From Microbacterium barkeri (GTDB taxonomy: Bacteria > Actinomycetota > Actinomycetes > Actinomycetales > Microbacteriaceae): DNA of 64,000 nt. Position 1 is the stretch's first letter, and each line of letters begins with the position of its first letter. Where the stretch lies: NCBI RefSeq assembly GCF_027921765.1, contig NZ_BSEJ01000011.1:1-64000 (forward strand), in the 5' to 3' direction. The notes under the pieces are model-generated. The model saw only the letters and a list, made by a program, of their open reading frames with translations. It ran no database searches and was not told the DNA's origin. Of the stretch, positions 1 to 8,494 are shown piece by piece. Both the position numbers and the translations under genes were made by a program.

Positions 1-86
1 GCCCCGTCGTCATCGACGGCCGCAACATCCTCACCCCCACCACCTGGCGCGACGCCGGCTGGACCTACCACGGCATGGGCCGCTGA
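1..86 (+). CDS. ugd: UDP-glucose 6-dehydrogenase, C-terminal end (partial)
   Basis: Only the last 27 codons are present; the frame runs in from the left edge and ends at TGA 84-86. The visible tail contains VVIDGRNI, then WRDAGW and GMGR. This is the usual C-terminal ending of the UDP-glucose/GDP-mannose dehydrogenase superfamily, which oxidises UDP-glucose to UDP-glucuronate with NAD. The glycosyltransferase gene starts one base after the stop, so the two are probably co-transcribed. A supplier of UDP-glucuronic acid fits a surface polysaccharide cluster. The catalytic cysteine and Rossmann domain lie outside the window, so the identification rests on the tail alone. Confidence 0.7.
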   Translation, partial: PVVIDGRNILTPTTWRDAGWTYHGMGR

Positions 87-87
87 C

Positions 88-996
88 ATGACCCCCCGCG
101 TCGCCATCGTCGTCCGCACCAAGGACCGCCCCGACTTCCTGCGCAGGGCGCTGCGGAGCATCACGGGCCAGACGCTGACGGCGTGGGAGGCCGTGATCGT
201 CAACGACGGCGGCGAGCCCGCGGTCGTCGACGCGCTCATCGCGGCGCTCCCCGACGAGCACCGCGCGCGTGTGCGCGCGGTGCACTCGGAGACGTCGCGC
301 GGGCGCTGGGTGAGCGCGAACGCGGGGGTCCTCGCGACCTCTGCGCCGCTCCTCGTCCTGCACGACGACGACGACACATGGCATCCCGAGTTCCTCGAGC
401 GGGCATCCGCCTACCTCGACGCCCACCCCGAGCGCGGCGGCGTGGTGTCCCGCATCGAGATCGTGTGGGAGGAGCAGCAGGGCGACCGCCTCGTCGCCGT
501 CCGCCGCGAGGTGTTCCAGCCGCAGCTCGCGGTGCCGACCCTCGCCGACACGCTCCTGTTCAACCGGTACGTGCCGATCGGCTTCGTGTACCGCCGCAGC
601 CTCCACGAGGAACTGGGCCTGTACGACGACCGGCTCCCCGTCGTCGGCGACTGGGACTTCAACCTGCGCGTGCTCGCGCGCGGTCCCCTCGAGTACCTCG
701 CCGACGAGCCGTACGCGTACTGGCACCAGCGCACCGGCGCCGACGGCGCAGCGGGCAACAGCGTGATCGAGTCGCGCGGGGATCATGAGAAGCACGATGC
801 GCTCATCCGCGATGAGGCGCTGCGCGCGTACGTCGACGAGCACGGGCTCGGCCTCGTGCTCTACCTGACGAAGTTCATCGACCGGCGCTTCGTCGAGGTC
901 GAGAACGGCATCCGCGACGAGGTGCGCCGCGAGGTGGGCCGCCTCAACGTCCTCCAGCGCGGCTACGACAAGGTGCGGCGCCGCCTCGCCCGCTGA
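88..996 (+). CDS. Family 2 glycosyltransferase
   Basis: A 302-residue GT-A fold glycosyltransferase. It opens with the family 2 pattern VAIVVRTKDRP (residues 5-15), followed by VIVNDGG near 37-42. The acidic cluster DDDD at 93-96 would bind the divalent metal and nucleotide sugar. A second acidic and aromatic patch (GDWDFNLRV, near 190) fits the acceptor-side region. No membrane segment is visible, so it probably acts in the cytoplasm on a lipid-linked acceptor. It starts one base after the Ugd stop and ends 24 bases before the convergent ABC exporter gene. Donor and acceptor sugars cannot be read from the sequence. Confidence 0.85.
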   Translation: MTPRVAIVVRTKDRPDFLRRALRSITGQTLTAWEAVIVNDGGEPAVVDALIAALPDEHRARVRAVHSETSRGRWVSANAGVLATSAPLLVLHDDDDTWHPEFLERASAYLDAHPERGGVVSRIEIVWEEQQGDRLVAVRREVFQPQLAVPTLADTLLFNRYVPIGFVYRRSLHEELGLYDDRLPVVGDWDFNLRVLARGPLEYLADEPYAYWHQRTGADGAAGNSVIESRGDHEKHDALIRDEALRAYVDEHGLGLVLYLTKFIDRRFVEVENGIRDEVRREVGRLNVLQRGYDKVRRRLAR

Positions 997-1020
997 CCGG
1001 CCGCACGGCGTCGCGCGCGA

Positions 1021-1782
1021 TCAGTGCGGCGTCGTGCGGACGAGCTCGACGGCCTCGTCGATCGGGCCATCGAAGAGCACCTTGTGCTCGTGGATGAAGA
1101 TCCCGCGCGAGCACAGGCGCTTCACGGTGCCCATGTCGTGGCTCACGACGAGCATCGTGACGCCCTTCGCCGTGAGCTCCTCGATCTTCGCGTAGCACTT
1201 CTGGCGGAACGGCGCGTCGCCGACCGAGAGCACCTCGTCCACGAGGAGCACGTCGAGGTCGACGTGGATCGCGACCGCGAAGGCGAGCCGCATGAACATG
1301 CCCGAGGAGTAGTGCTTCACCTCGGTGTCGATGAAGTCGCCGATCTCGCTGAACGCGACGATGTCGTCGAAGCGCGCCTCGATCTCGTCCTGCTTCATGC
1401 CGAGGATGGCCGCGTTGAGGTAGACGTTCTCGCGCCCCGAGAGCTCGGGGTGGAAGCCGGCGCCGACCTCGATGAGGCCCGCGACCCGGCCGCGCGTGAA
1501 GACGCGTCCCTTGTCGGGTTCGAGCACGCCCGACACGAGCTTGAGCGTCGTCGACTTCCCGGATCCGTTGAAGCCGAGGACGGCGACCGACTCGCCCTCG
1601 CCGATCTGGAAGCTCACGTCGTCGAGCGCCGTGAAGACGTCGCTGCGGACCTTCTTGCGCTGGATCCAGCCGATGAACGCCTCCTTGAAGGAGTGCGTGT
1701 TGCGCTTGAGGAAGAGCTTCGACACGTGGTCGATGACGATCGCCGGCTTCGTGGCCGACGTGACGGTGAGGGTGTTCGACAT
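1021..1782 (-). CDS. Polysaccharide ABC exporter, ATP-binding subunit (Wzt/TagH type)
   Basis: A 253-residue ABC ATPase that would power export of a lipid-linked polysaccharide through the membrane subunit encoded just upstream. Walker A is GFNGSGKST (70-78), the signature is YSSGM (158-162), Walker B is LLVDE (179-183), and SHD (214-216) is the switch histidine. The YSSGM signature and the long N-terminus before Walker A are typical of the Wzt/TagH/RfbE group. It lacks the C-terminal carbohydrate-binding domain of long Wzt proteins, so it is of the short type. The start at 1782 overlaps the permease stop by one base (TGATG), so the two should be translated together. Confidence 0.9.
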   Translation of the reverse strand: MSNTLTVTSATKPAIVIDHVSKLFLKRNTHSFKEAFIGWIQRKKVRSDVFTALDDVSFQIGEGESVAVLGFNGSGKSTTLKLVSGVLEPDKGRVFTRGRVAGLIEVGAGFHPELSGRENVYLNAAILGMKQDEIEARFDDIVAFSEIGDFIDTEVKHYSSGMFMRLAFAVAIHVDLDVLLVDEVLSVGDAPFRQKCYAKIEELTAKGVTMLVVSHDMGTVKRLCSRGIFIHEHKVLFDGPIDEAVELVRTTPH

Positions 1783-2657
1783 CACAGATCCTGGGCGAAG
1801 GTGCGCTCGAAGCGGCGGAACGTCAGCTGGCCGATGACGAGGATGACCGCGCACAGCGCGACGGCGATCCCGAGGTACACGAGGAAGTGCTCGGGGAACC
1901 CGTGCGGCTGTTCGTCCGCGTTCGTCGGGACGGTGGGCTCCCAGAACGTCCAGTGGAACAGCTCGACCGCGATGGTCACGGGGTTCGACATGTAGAGGTG
2001 GAGGATCCAGCCCGTGGCCTTCTCCTCGACGAGCGTCCACGCGTAGAGCACAGGCGATGCCCACGTCGAGACCATGCGGATGATCTCGACGAAGTTCTGC
2101 GCGTCGCGGTAGCGCACGTTGATGCCCGCGAAGAAAAGGCCGAGGCCGAGCGCGAGCGCGGCGATGAGCACCATCCCGAGGAGCATCGCACCGAGGCCCG
2201 CGAACGTGGGCAGCCAGCCGTAGATGAGGCTGACGACGAGGAGGATGGCCAGCTGCGGCAGGAAGTGGATGAACGCCACGATGATCGCGGAGATCGGGAA
2301 GAGCTCGCGCGGCAGGTAGATCTTCTTCACGAGGGCGCGGTTGTCCACGATGGCCGTCGTCGCGTTGCCGAACGCCTCGTTGAAGAAGTTCACGGCGACG
2401 AGACCGGCGAAGAGGTAGATCGGGAAGTTCGTGATGCCCCGGTTGCCGTCGAAGATGAAGCCGACGACGAGGAAGTACATGAGGAACTGGATGCCGGGCT
2501 TGACGTACGACCACGTCCAGCCGAGCACCGAGTTGCGGTAGCGCGTCGCCGTGCCCTTGCGCACGAGGAGGCGGAGCAGATACCGCCAGCGGAACACATC
2601 CGCGAGTCCGCGACCTCGGCCGGGGACGTCGTATTCCGACAGATCGATCGTCGTCAC
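1782..2657 (-). CDS. Polysaccharide ABC exporter, permease subunit (ABC-2 family)
   Basis: A 291-residue integral membrane protein of the ABC-2 family (Wzm/TagG type). An N-terminal amphipathic stretch (YLLRLLVRKGTATRYRNS) precedes about six hydrophobic segments, with a central loop LVKKIYLPRELFPIS. The loop motif NVRYRDAQNFVEI is characteristic of polysaccharide export permeases. It starts with GTG at 2657. It pairs with the ATPase at 1021-1782, with which it shares a one-base overlap. With the neighbouring glycosyltransferases and LCP protein it would move a teichoic-acid-like or capsular polymer outward. The polymer is not identifiable. Confidence 0.9.
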   Translation of the reverse strand: MTTIDLSEYDVPGRGRGLADVFRWRYLLRLLVRKGTATRYRNSVLGWTWSYVKPGIQFLMYFLVVGFIFDGNRGITNFPIYLFAGLVAVNFFNEAFGNATTAIVDNRALVKKIYLPRELFPISAIIVAFIHFLPQLAILLVVSLIYGWLPTFAGLGAMLLGMVLIAALALGLGLFFAGINVRYRDAQNFVEIIRMVSTWASPVLYAWTLVEEKATGWILHLYMSNPVTIAVELFHWTFWEPTVPTNADEQPHGFPEHFLVYLGIAVALCAVILVIGQLTFRRFERTFAQDL

Positions 2658-2753
2658 TGGTGCGCGCCCTGCCTCGTCAATCGGGAAAAAGCCACACGCG
2701 ATCCTATCGCCGCACCCGCGGGCAACCTGGAGGCCAGCCCCGAGCGCGCGGCG
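2658..2753 (-). promoter_or_regulatory. Short intergenic region with a -10-like box for the exporter pair
   Basis: The 96 bases between the exporter permease and the upstream glycosyltransferase contain a minus-strand TAGGAT at 2706-2701 that could serve as a -10 element, about 45 bases before the GTG start. No convincing -35 box is seen at normal spacing. The exporter could therefore be transcribed separately from the purE-LCP-glycosyltransferase unit or simply read through. No hairpin is visible. Confidence 0.3.
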
Positions 2754-3830
2754 TCAGAGCTCGGCATGCAGCTGCCAGACCTTCTCCGCCGCGCTGTGCC
2801 AGGAGAACGCGCGCGACCGATCCCGCGCGCGCAGCGCCATCCGCTCGTCGTCGATCGCCGCCGCGAGCGCGTCGCCCATCTCGGCGCCGTCGACGACCGC
2901 GCCTCCGTCGAGGACGACCTCGCGGTGGCCGTCGCAGTCGGCGGCCACGACGGGGGTGCCGAGAGCCATCGCCTCGACGACGCGCCAGGGCCACGCGGCC
3001 CGCGTCGACCCGGCCGCGAACGCCGCGGCGTGCGCGAGAACCGCGGCGCGGTCTCCCCGATCGAGCGAGCCGTGCGGCCGGACGCGCTGCGGATCGGCAC
3101 CGACGGCGTCCGCGATCTCCCGGACCGCGCCGTCCTGCCCCTCCGGCACGTCGATGACGACGACATCGGCGTCGACGGCGCGGGCGGCCGCGAGCGCGCG
3201 GGCGAGGCCGTCGGACGCCGCGGCTCCTCCGGACGCCGCGATGTAGCGGGCGGGCAGCGCGAGGTCGCGGCGACGCGCGTCGACGTCGCTGGGGATCGAG
3301 AAGCCCTCGGGCGGCGCACCGGCGACGACCCGGACGCGCGGACCGAACGCGGCATGCTCGGCGAGACGCTCGGCGATCGCATGCGTCGGCACGACGATCG
3401 CATCGGCGTGCTTCTGCGCGCGCTTCAGGAGCGCCTGCTCGAGCGCGGCCGCCGCACGGGGCAGCTCGCCCGGCGCCTCCCATGCGCGCAGATCCCACAG
3501 CGTGACGACGGTCTGCGCGTGGTCCTTCGCCCGGTCATGGCGGACGAGGGGCGCGAGGAGCGTGGGCGCGTGGATGAGGCCGCCCTCGGCGCCTGCGGCC
3601 ACGCCCATCCGCCAGGCCGCGACGAGCTCCCGGCGCGCGAGAGCGAGGCGCTTCTCGCTCGAGATGCCGTCCAGGCGCAGCGGCTCTCCGGCCGGCGCGA
3701 TCGCGTCGACGACGCATCCCGAGGGCGCCGACTCGATGAGCATGCGCGCGAGGTCGCGCGCGGCCGCGGAGAGATCGGGGTCGGTGGGTGCCGCGAGCTG
3801 GTCGAGGACGACTCGCAGCCGCACCGTCAT
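2754..3830 (-). CDS. Family 1 (GT-B) glycosyltransferase
   Basis: A 358-residue protein with a GT-B layout. The C-terminal half carries the donor-binding pattern AWPWRVVEAMALGTPVVAAD, with the conserved E-x7-E-like region around 285-300, followed by GHREVV. The N-terminal half has the weaker acceptor domain, including LIHAPTLLAPL. It most resembles mannosyltransferases and rhamnosyltransferases of polysaccharide clusters, but the sugar cannot be assigned. Its ATG overlaps the LCP stop as ATGA (3827-3830), indicating translational coupling. It lies in the purE-LCP transcription unit and next to the polysaccharide exporter, so a surface-polymer role is likely. Confidence 0.8.
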   Translation of the reverse strand: MTVRLRVVLDQLAAPTDPDLSAAARDLARMLIESAPSGCVVDAIAPAGEPLRLDGISSEKRLALARRELVAAWRMGVAAGAEGGLIHAPTLLAPLVRHDRAKDHAQTVVTLWDLRAWEAPGELPRAAAALEQALLKRAQKHADAIVVPTHAIAERLAEHAAFGPRVRVVAGAPPEGFSIPSDVDARRRDLALPARYIAASGGAAASDGLARALAAARAVDADVVVIDVPEGQDGAVREIADAVGADPQRVRPHGSLDRGDRAAVLAHAAAFAAGSTRAAWPWRVVEAMALGTPVVAADCDGHREVVLDGGAVVDGAEMGDALAAAIDDERMALRARDRSRAFSWHSAAEKVWQLHAEL

Positions 3831-5272
3831 CCCGACGACTCCTCGGGGTGCAGGACGCTCTCGAGGTAGGCGTGGATGGCTGCGAAGTCGGGCGACTCCT
3901 GGTCGACCGCGATCGGCCCCTCGGGCGTCAGCTCAACGGAGGTCACCGCCTGGCTCTTCGCCTCGACCGCGAGGTCGAGGAAGGTCGGCAGGAGCGACTG
4001 GGGGATGTCGGTCTCGACGATCGCGGTGCCGGCGCGTGCGACGTCCTGGAAGCGCGTGAGCACGTTCTCCGGCGTGAACTGCGCGAGGATCGCCTCCTGC
4101 AGCTGCCGCTGCCGCTGCATGCGGTCCCAGTCGCTCGTCGTATAGCGGGAGCGCGCGTACCACTGCGCGGTGTCGCCGTCCATGTGCTGCGCGCCCGGCT
4201 CGATCCATCCGATCGCCCAGTCCTCGGCCGGCTGACCCTCGTACGCGGGCCCCCCGCCCTTCGGCAGGCGCTGCGACACCTCGATGTCGACGCCCCCGAG
4301 CGCGTCGACGAGCGCCGCGAAGCCGTTCATGTCGATGAACGCGTAGTACGGGATCTCGAGGCCGGTCACGCCCTCGGCCGCGTCCTTCGTGGCCTCCACG
4401 CCCGGCGACGAGCCGTGGCGCTCGGCGTCGGGGTAGAGCGAGGCGCCCTGGTCCTCGCGGCAGATCTCGGCGGCCTGGCGGATGTGGTTCATCCAGTCGT
4501 CCCAGCCGCACGACGGATCGGCGTGCCCCTCGAACCCGTTCGGGTAGAGCGCCTGCATGGGGCTGCCGTCGCTGAACGGCGCGGCGCCCAGCTCGCGCGG
4601 GATGCCGGTGATCGTCACGGCGCCGGTCGATGCGTTGATGGAGACGACCGAGATGCTGTCGAACCGCATGGAGTCGCGGCCGTCGCCCGAGTCCGCGCCG
4701 AGCAGGAGGATGTTGTAGTAGCCCTCGCTCGGCGGCACGACCGGCGCGCTCGCGGCGAAGATCGAGCCGAGCGCGTTGGAGGCCGCGACGAGGCGCGGCG
4801 CGGCGTAGGCCACCGTGCCGCCCGTGACGACCATGAGCAGGATCGCGAGCGCCGCGATGCCGAAGCGCGCGGGGCTCTGCGTCCGGACGAGCCGGACGAG
4901 CCGCAGGGTGTCGATCGACAGGACGATCCAGAGCACGCCGTACGCGACGACGATCGCCGCGAGAGCGAGCAGCACGAGCGGGTTGAGGAGGATGGTCATG
5001 GCGCCGTCGCGCCAGAGCAGGAGCGCGAGCGCGCCGACCGCGACGAGCACCCAGGACAGGAGGGTCGCCCCCAGGCCGAAGCGGCCCAGTCGGCGGCTGC
5101 CGGCGAGCACCTGCGCGGACCCGGGGATGACCCAGCCGAGCAGGACGAGCCACCATCCGCGGCGCGTCATGAGCGCCGCGTCGGCCGCGTCGGGGTGCCG
5201 CATCGGGCGCGTCTCGACGAGAGCGCTCGATCGCAGCGGCGTCCGGGTGCGTGCCATGGCGGCAACCGTCAC
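3827..5272 (-). CDS. LytR-CpsA-Psr (LCP) family glycopolymer ligase
   Basis: A 481-residue membrane protein that would transfer a lipid-linked glycopolymer to peptidoglycan outside the cell. About four membrane segments occupy residues 40-158. The extracytoplasmic LCP domain starts near 186 ([15 protein letters not shown]) and includes DSISVVSIN, the arginine-rich [15 protein letters not shown] region and [10 protein letters not shown]. These are family hallmarks for polyprenyl-phosphate binding. I chose GTG 5272 because it overlaps the purE stop as GTGA and has GAAGGG six bases upstream. ATG 5257 would remove five residues and has no clear ribosome site. The polytopic N-terminus is longer than in single-pass LCP proteins. 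Confidence 0.88.
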   Translation of the reverse strand: MTVAAMARTRTPLRSSALVETRPMRHPDAADAALMTRRGWWLVLLGWVIPGSAQVLAGSRRLGRFGLGATLLSWVLVAVGALALLLWRDGAMTILLNPLVLLALAAIVVAYGVLWIVLSIDTLRLVRLVRTQSPARFGIAALAILLMVVTGGTVAYAAPRLVAASNALGSIFAASAPVVPPSEGYYNILLLGADSGDGRDSMRFDSISVVSINASTGAVTITGIPRELGAAPFSDGSPMQALYPNGFEGHADPSCGWDDWMNHIRQAAEICREDQGASLYPDAERHGSSPGVEATKDAAEGVTGLEIPYYAFIDMNGFAALVDALGGVDIEVSQRLPKGGGPAYEGQPAEDWAIGWIEPGAQHMDGDTAQWYARSRYTTSDWDRMQRQRQLQEAILAQFTPENVLTRFQDVARAGTAIVETDIPQSLLPTFLDLAVEAKSQAVTSVELTPEGPIAVDQESPDFAAIHAYLESVLHPEESSG

Positions 5273-5775
5273 AGAGAGCCCTTCAGACGTGCGTTCTTCT
5301 CCTCGACCTGGCGCTCGAGGTCGCGGGCGTACTCCTCGATGCGGTCGGCGATCGCGGCATCGGCGGTGCCGAGGATGCGCGCGGCGAGGAGGCCGGCGTT
5401 CTTGGCGCCGTTGATCGAGACGGTGGCGACGGGGATCCCCGCCGGCATCTGGACGATCGACAGGAGAGAGTCGAGTCCGTCGAGCGTCTTCAGCTGCACG
5501 GGGACGCCGATGACGGGAAGCGCCGTGACCGACGCGAGCATGCCGGGCAGGTGGGCCGCGCCGCCGGCTCCCGCGATGATCGCCCGGAGTCCGCGGCCGC
5601 GCGCCTCGCGGCCGTAGCGGATGAGCTTGTCCACCGTGCGGTGCGCCGAGACCACCTCGACCTCGTGCGGGATGCCGAGCTCGGTGAGAGCGGTCGAGGC
5701 GTCGACCATGACGCGCCAGTCGGAGTCGGAGCCCATGACGACGCCGACGAGGGGCGTTTCGGACGAGTTCAGCAC
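5269..5775 (-). CDS. purE: 5-(carboxyamino)imidazole ribonucleotide mutase PurE
   Basis: A 168-residue class I PurE that converts N5-CAIR to CAIR in purine synthesis and works together with PurK (encoded at 8495-9616). Recognisable motifs are [10 protein letters not shown] (11-20), SAHRTVDKL (44-52) and the [12 protein letters not shown] loop that closes the active site. The GTG start at 5775 lies six bases after a TAGCCT box, so the mRNA is probably leaderless. Its stop overlaps the LCP gene start (GTGA), so a purine gene and two surface-polymer genes share a transcript. Length is normal for the family. Confidence 0.96.
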   Translation of the reverse strand: MLNSSETPLVGVVMGSDSDWRVMVDASTALTELGIPHEVEVVSAHRTVDKLIRYGREARGRGLRAIIAGAGGAAHLPGMLASVTALPVIGVPVQLKTLDGLDSLLSIVQMPAGIPVATVSINGAKNAGLLAARILGTADAAIADRIEEYARDLERQVEEKNARLKGSL

Positions 5776-5873
5776 CCGACAAGGCTAGGGCGAGACCCTG
5801 GAAATCGCCGGGAGCGACATCGCCTCGCTCCCCGGGCCCGCGCTATCCGCCATCCCCTCGGCGTCCGCGCGAG

Positions 5874-5940
5874 CGCAGGAGAATCCGCCGAGAGCAGGAC
5901 CACTGCGGGGGCATCGTCCTGCGCTCACGCGGATCTCCTT
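5874..5940. repeat. Intergenic palindromic element, copy 1 (upstream of purE, downstream of DUF559 gene)
   Basis: An imperfect 67-nt inverted repeat. The left arm (5874-5900, starting CGCAGGAGAATCC and ending GAGAGCAGGAC) is followed by a 15-nt loop (5901-5915). The right arm (5916-5940) starts GTCCTGCGCTC and ends GGATCTCCTT. The left arm is identical over all 27 bases to copy 2 at 6934-6960. Loop length is also the same, but loop sequence differs. Size and structure recall REP-type elements. The rest of the 177-base gap shows no gene. Confidence 0.85.
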
Positions 5941-5952
5941 CCCTCGCAGCGG

Positions 5953-6783
5953 TCAGAGGTGCAGCCCCTGCGCCATCGCCGAGCGCAGCGAGGACTCGAC
6001 ATGGTCCCAGTCGTGCATCACCTCGAAGTAGTCGAAGCGGAAGACGGTGAAGCCCAGGAGGCGGAGCGCCCGGTCGTGCGCGATGTCGGCGCGCCGCTGA
6101 CGCGCGTCGCTGTGGAAGGCGAAGCCGTCGAGCTGCACGACGAGCCGACGGCCGATGAGGGCGTCCACGGGGCGACCGGCGAGCCACACCTGCTGCCGGA
6201 AGGGGATGCCCGCGCGGCGGCAGCGGTACGCGAACCGCGACTCCACGCCCGAGTCGGATCGGACTCCCGCCTCCCCGGCGAGCGCACGGGCCGCGACGCT
6301 GCCCCACTTCGTCCGCGCCATGGCGTCGGCGGAGATCCGGGTCCGCGCGAGTGCCGACTCCCACACGGCGAACGCGGCTTCGCCGTCCGCGCACACCGCG
6401 ATGCACGCAAGGACGTTCTCGATCGGATCGAGCAGGGTCCGGGGTGCGACGGCGACGACGGGCGACGCCCAGTGCGCGCGCACGCCGGGTTCGCCGGCGC
6501 GCGCATGCGGTGCGAGCGCGATGTGGATCGCATCGGCCGAACCAGGCGGGCACCAGAGCCCGTGCTGCTCGAGCGCGCTTCGGCAGGTGATGCGCCCGCC
6601 GAGGCGCGCCGCGGCGTGGACCTCTGCCGGCGCCTCGGGAAGGACGAGCCAGGAGCGGCGCAGCAGCGCGATGCCCTCGGCGCGGGCGGCACGGCGCAGG
6701 CGATCGGGCGACCACCCCGACTCGAGGAGATCGCGGCGGTGGCGGTACCCGCCGTGGGCGGAGAGGAGTGCGCGCAGGGACAT
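5953..6783 (-). CDS. DUF559 (Vsr-like) endonuclease-fold protein with AbiEi-like N-terminus
   Basis: A 276-residue protein common in Actinobacteria but of unproven function. Residues 1-50 look like the winged-helix start of AbiEi-type antitoxin proteins (LLSAHGGYRHRRDLLESGW, then LRRSWLVLP). Residues about 175-265 form the DUF559 domain of the PD-(D/E)xK/Vsr fold, with E181, D207, the LDGFAFH strand (218-224), R230, D233, D237 and GFTVFRFDY (244-252). The usual acidic residue just before LDG is Q217, which may weaken nuclease activity. The ATG at 6783 has no clear ribosome site. Both ends are flanked by copies of the same palindrome. No separate toxin gene is adjacent. Confidence 0.75.
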   Translation of the reverse strand: MSLRALLSAHGGYRHRRDLLESGWSPDRLRRAARAEGIALLRRSWLVLPEAPAEVHAAARLGGRITCRSALEQHGLWCPPGSADAIHIALAPHARAGEPGVRAHWASPVVAVAPRTLLDPIENVLACIAVCADGEAAFAVWESALARTRISADAMARTKWGSVAARALAGEAGVRSDSGVESRFAYRCRRAGIPFRQQVWLAGRPVDALIGRRLVVQLDGFAFHSDARQRRADIAHDRALRLLGFTVFRFDYFEVMHDWDHVESSLRSAMAQGLHL

Positions 6784-6933
6784 GCGGAGAGCCTGGCCCG
6801 CGCGGAGCGTCCGGCGAGCGCCACTCCTCCGCGGTGTGGACGGACCCGCGGCAGCGCACGCGGCTGTGCACAGGGTGTCGGCGCCGGGCGGCCCCCGTCG
6901 GGCCTGCCCCGCGTCGCCATCCCCACGGCCCGC

Positions 6934-7001
6934 CGCAGGAGAATCCGCCGAGAGCAGGACGGATTCGGCCGTGCCGTCCTGCCCTCGGTGGATCCTCCTG
7001 C
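6934..7001. repeat. Intergenic palindromic element, copy 2 (upstream of birA)
   Basis: Same architecture as the element at 5874-5940: a 27-nt left arm (6934-6960) identical to copy 1, a 15-nt loop (6961-6975) with unrelated sequence, and a right arm (6976-7001) beginning GTCCTGCCCTCGG and ending GATCCTCCTGC. The arms pair with few mismatches. It lies in the 282-base divergent gap between the DUF559 gene and birA. The remaining bases of that gap (6784-6933 and 7002-7053) show no gene or obvious terminator. Confidence 0.85.
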
Positions 7002-7065
7002 TGTCGCCGGGGCGGAACCCCCCCCGCTGCGACGCCGGCCAGGGCCATCCGGCTAGGGTCGACGG

Positions 7066-7845
7066 GTGAGCTGGGAGCGGACGCGCACGGTGGCAGGGCG
7101 GATGGTCGAGGTCGCGCAGACGGGGTCGACGAACGCCGATCTCGCGCGCGCGATCGCGCAGGGCGAGGAATGGCCGCACCTCGGGGTGCTCCTCACGCAC
7201 GACCAGCAGGCGGGGCGCGGGCGTCTCGACCGACGCTGGGTCGCCCCTCCGGGCGCCGCCCTCGCCCTGTCGGTCGTCGTGCGGGTGCCCGATCTCCCCC
7301 TCGCCGGGCGCGGCTGGATCCCCCTCGTCGCGGGAGTCGCGATGCAGCGTGCGGTCGCGGCCCAGACCCCGGGCATCCGGGTCTGCCTGAAATGGCCGAA
7401 CGATGTGCTCGTCGCACACGAGGGCGACGAGCTCCGGAAGATCTGCGGCGTGCTGGCCGAGGGTACCGCCGACCCCGACGCCGTGATCGTCGGCACGGGG
7501 GTCAACACGCGCCTGCAGCCGATCGACCTCCCCGTGCCGACGGCGACGTCGTTTCCCGCGCTGGGCCTGGAGTGCGACGAGGACGCCCTCGTCGCGGACT
7601 ACCTCACGGCACTCGACGACCTGCTCCGCGGTCTCGCCCGGGCGAGTGGCGACGCCGTCGCGTCCGGAGCGCACGCCGCGGCGACCGCCGTGTGCACGAC
7701 GCTCGGCCGCGACGTCGCCGTGTCCCTCCCCGATGGGACGACGCTGCGGGGGCGCGCGACCGAGCTCGCTCCCGACGGGCGCCTTGTCGTCGCGGACGGC
7801 GACCGCGTGGCGGTCTCGGCCGGCGACGTCGTGCACGTCCGCTGA
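7066..7845 (+). CDS. birA: Biotin--[acetyl-CoA-carboxylase] ligase (BirA, class I)
   Basis: A 259-residue biotin protein ligase that makes biotinyl-AMP and attaches biotin to BCCP domains, such as those at 16794-18563 and 21161-23104. Motifs are QTGSTN (18-23), the biotinyl-AMP loop GRGRLDRRW (50-58) and KWPND (109-113), with a C-terminal SH3-like cap. There is no N-terminal helix-turn-helix, so it is the class I, non-repressor form. GTG 7066 is six bases after TAGGGT (7054-7059), suggesting a leaderless transcript. It is the first gene of a plus-strand run of biotin/purine/carboxylase genes. Confidence 0.95.
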   Translation: MSWERTRTVAGRMVEVAQTGSTNADLARAIAQGEEWPHLGVLLTHDQQAGRGRLDRRWVAPPGAALALSVVVRVPDLPLAGRGWIPLVAGVAMQRAVAAQTPGIRVCLKWPNDVLVAHEGDELRKICGVLAEGTADPDAVIVGTGVNTRLQPIDLPVPTATSFPALGLECDEDALVADYLTALDDLLRGLARASGDAVASGAHAAATAVCTTLGRDVAVSLPDGTTLRGRATELAPDGRLVVADGDRVAVSAGDVVHVR

Positions 7846-7897
7846 GCGGCCCGGCGCGGCGCGGCGGAGTCCTGCCCGCGTCGCGGACAATGGGGGC

Positions 7898-8458
7898 ATG
7901 AGCACGCCTGGACTCGCGGGTCGGCCCGCCACGCCGCCGGTCGCCCCCGCGCCCGAGCTGCTCGTGGCGCGCCTGCACGGCCACGCCCGGCGGCTCACCT
8001 GGTCGGCGCTGCTCGTCATCGCGACGGCGGGCGCGACGGGCTACCTGCTCGGAAACCTGCCGGCTCCCTTCGAGGACTGGATGCTGCTGGCAGCGGCGGG
8101 CGCCGTCGTCCTGCTCGGCGCCGTCCTGCCGCTGCTCGCATGGCTCACCCGCACGTACACGATCACGACCCGTCGCGTGATCGCGAAGCGCGGCCTCCTC
8201 GCCCGCGACCACAGCGAGCTCTCGCACACGCGCGGCTACTCGATCCGACTCCGCCGCGGGGTGCTGCAGCGGATGTGGGGAGCGGGCACGCTCGTGCTGT
8301 CCGACGGCGTCACGGCGCCGCTCGTGCTGCGGGACGTGCCCGACGCCGGCCTCGTGCACGAGGTGCTCGCCGACCAGGTCGAGATGAGCCAGATCCAGGC
8401 GCACCGCGAATCGCAGGGCTTCTCGTTCGGGCACCAGCTGCCCGCGCCCCGCGGCTGA
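7898..8458 (+). CDS. Membrane-anchored PH domain protein (bPH2 family)
   Basis: A 186-residue protein with a proline-rich start, two hydrophobic segments (about 38-60 and 64-88) and a C-terminal bacterial PH domain beginning TRTYTITTRRVIAKRGLL. The TITTRRV and LVLSDG strands are typical of the DUF304/bPH2 family. The function of these proteins is unknown; some are thought to act at the membrane. The position between birA and purK is conserved in other Actinobacteria, as far as I recall, though no functional link to biotin or purines is known. GACAAT (7886-7891) six bases before the ATG may be a leaderless promoter. Confidence 0.82.
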   Translation: MSTPGLAGRPATPPVAPAPELLVARLHGHARRLTWSALLVIATAGATGYLLGNLPAPFEDWMLLAAAGAVVLLGAVLPLLAWLTRTYTITTRRVIAKRGLLARDHSELSHTRGYSIRLRRGVLQRMWGAGTLVLSDGVTAPLVLRDVPDAGLVHEVLADQVEMSQIQAHRESQGFSFGHQLPAPRG

Positions 8459-8494
8459 TCGTTCGCGGGTCCGCCGATGCGTCAAAATGGACGC

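Noticed and set aside
5953-6783. Complete type IV toxin-antitoxin pair
   Set aside because: The protein has an AbiEi-like N-terminus, but no AbiEii-type nucleotidyltransferase toxin is adjacent, so a toxin-antitoxin system is not supported.
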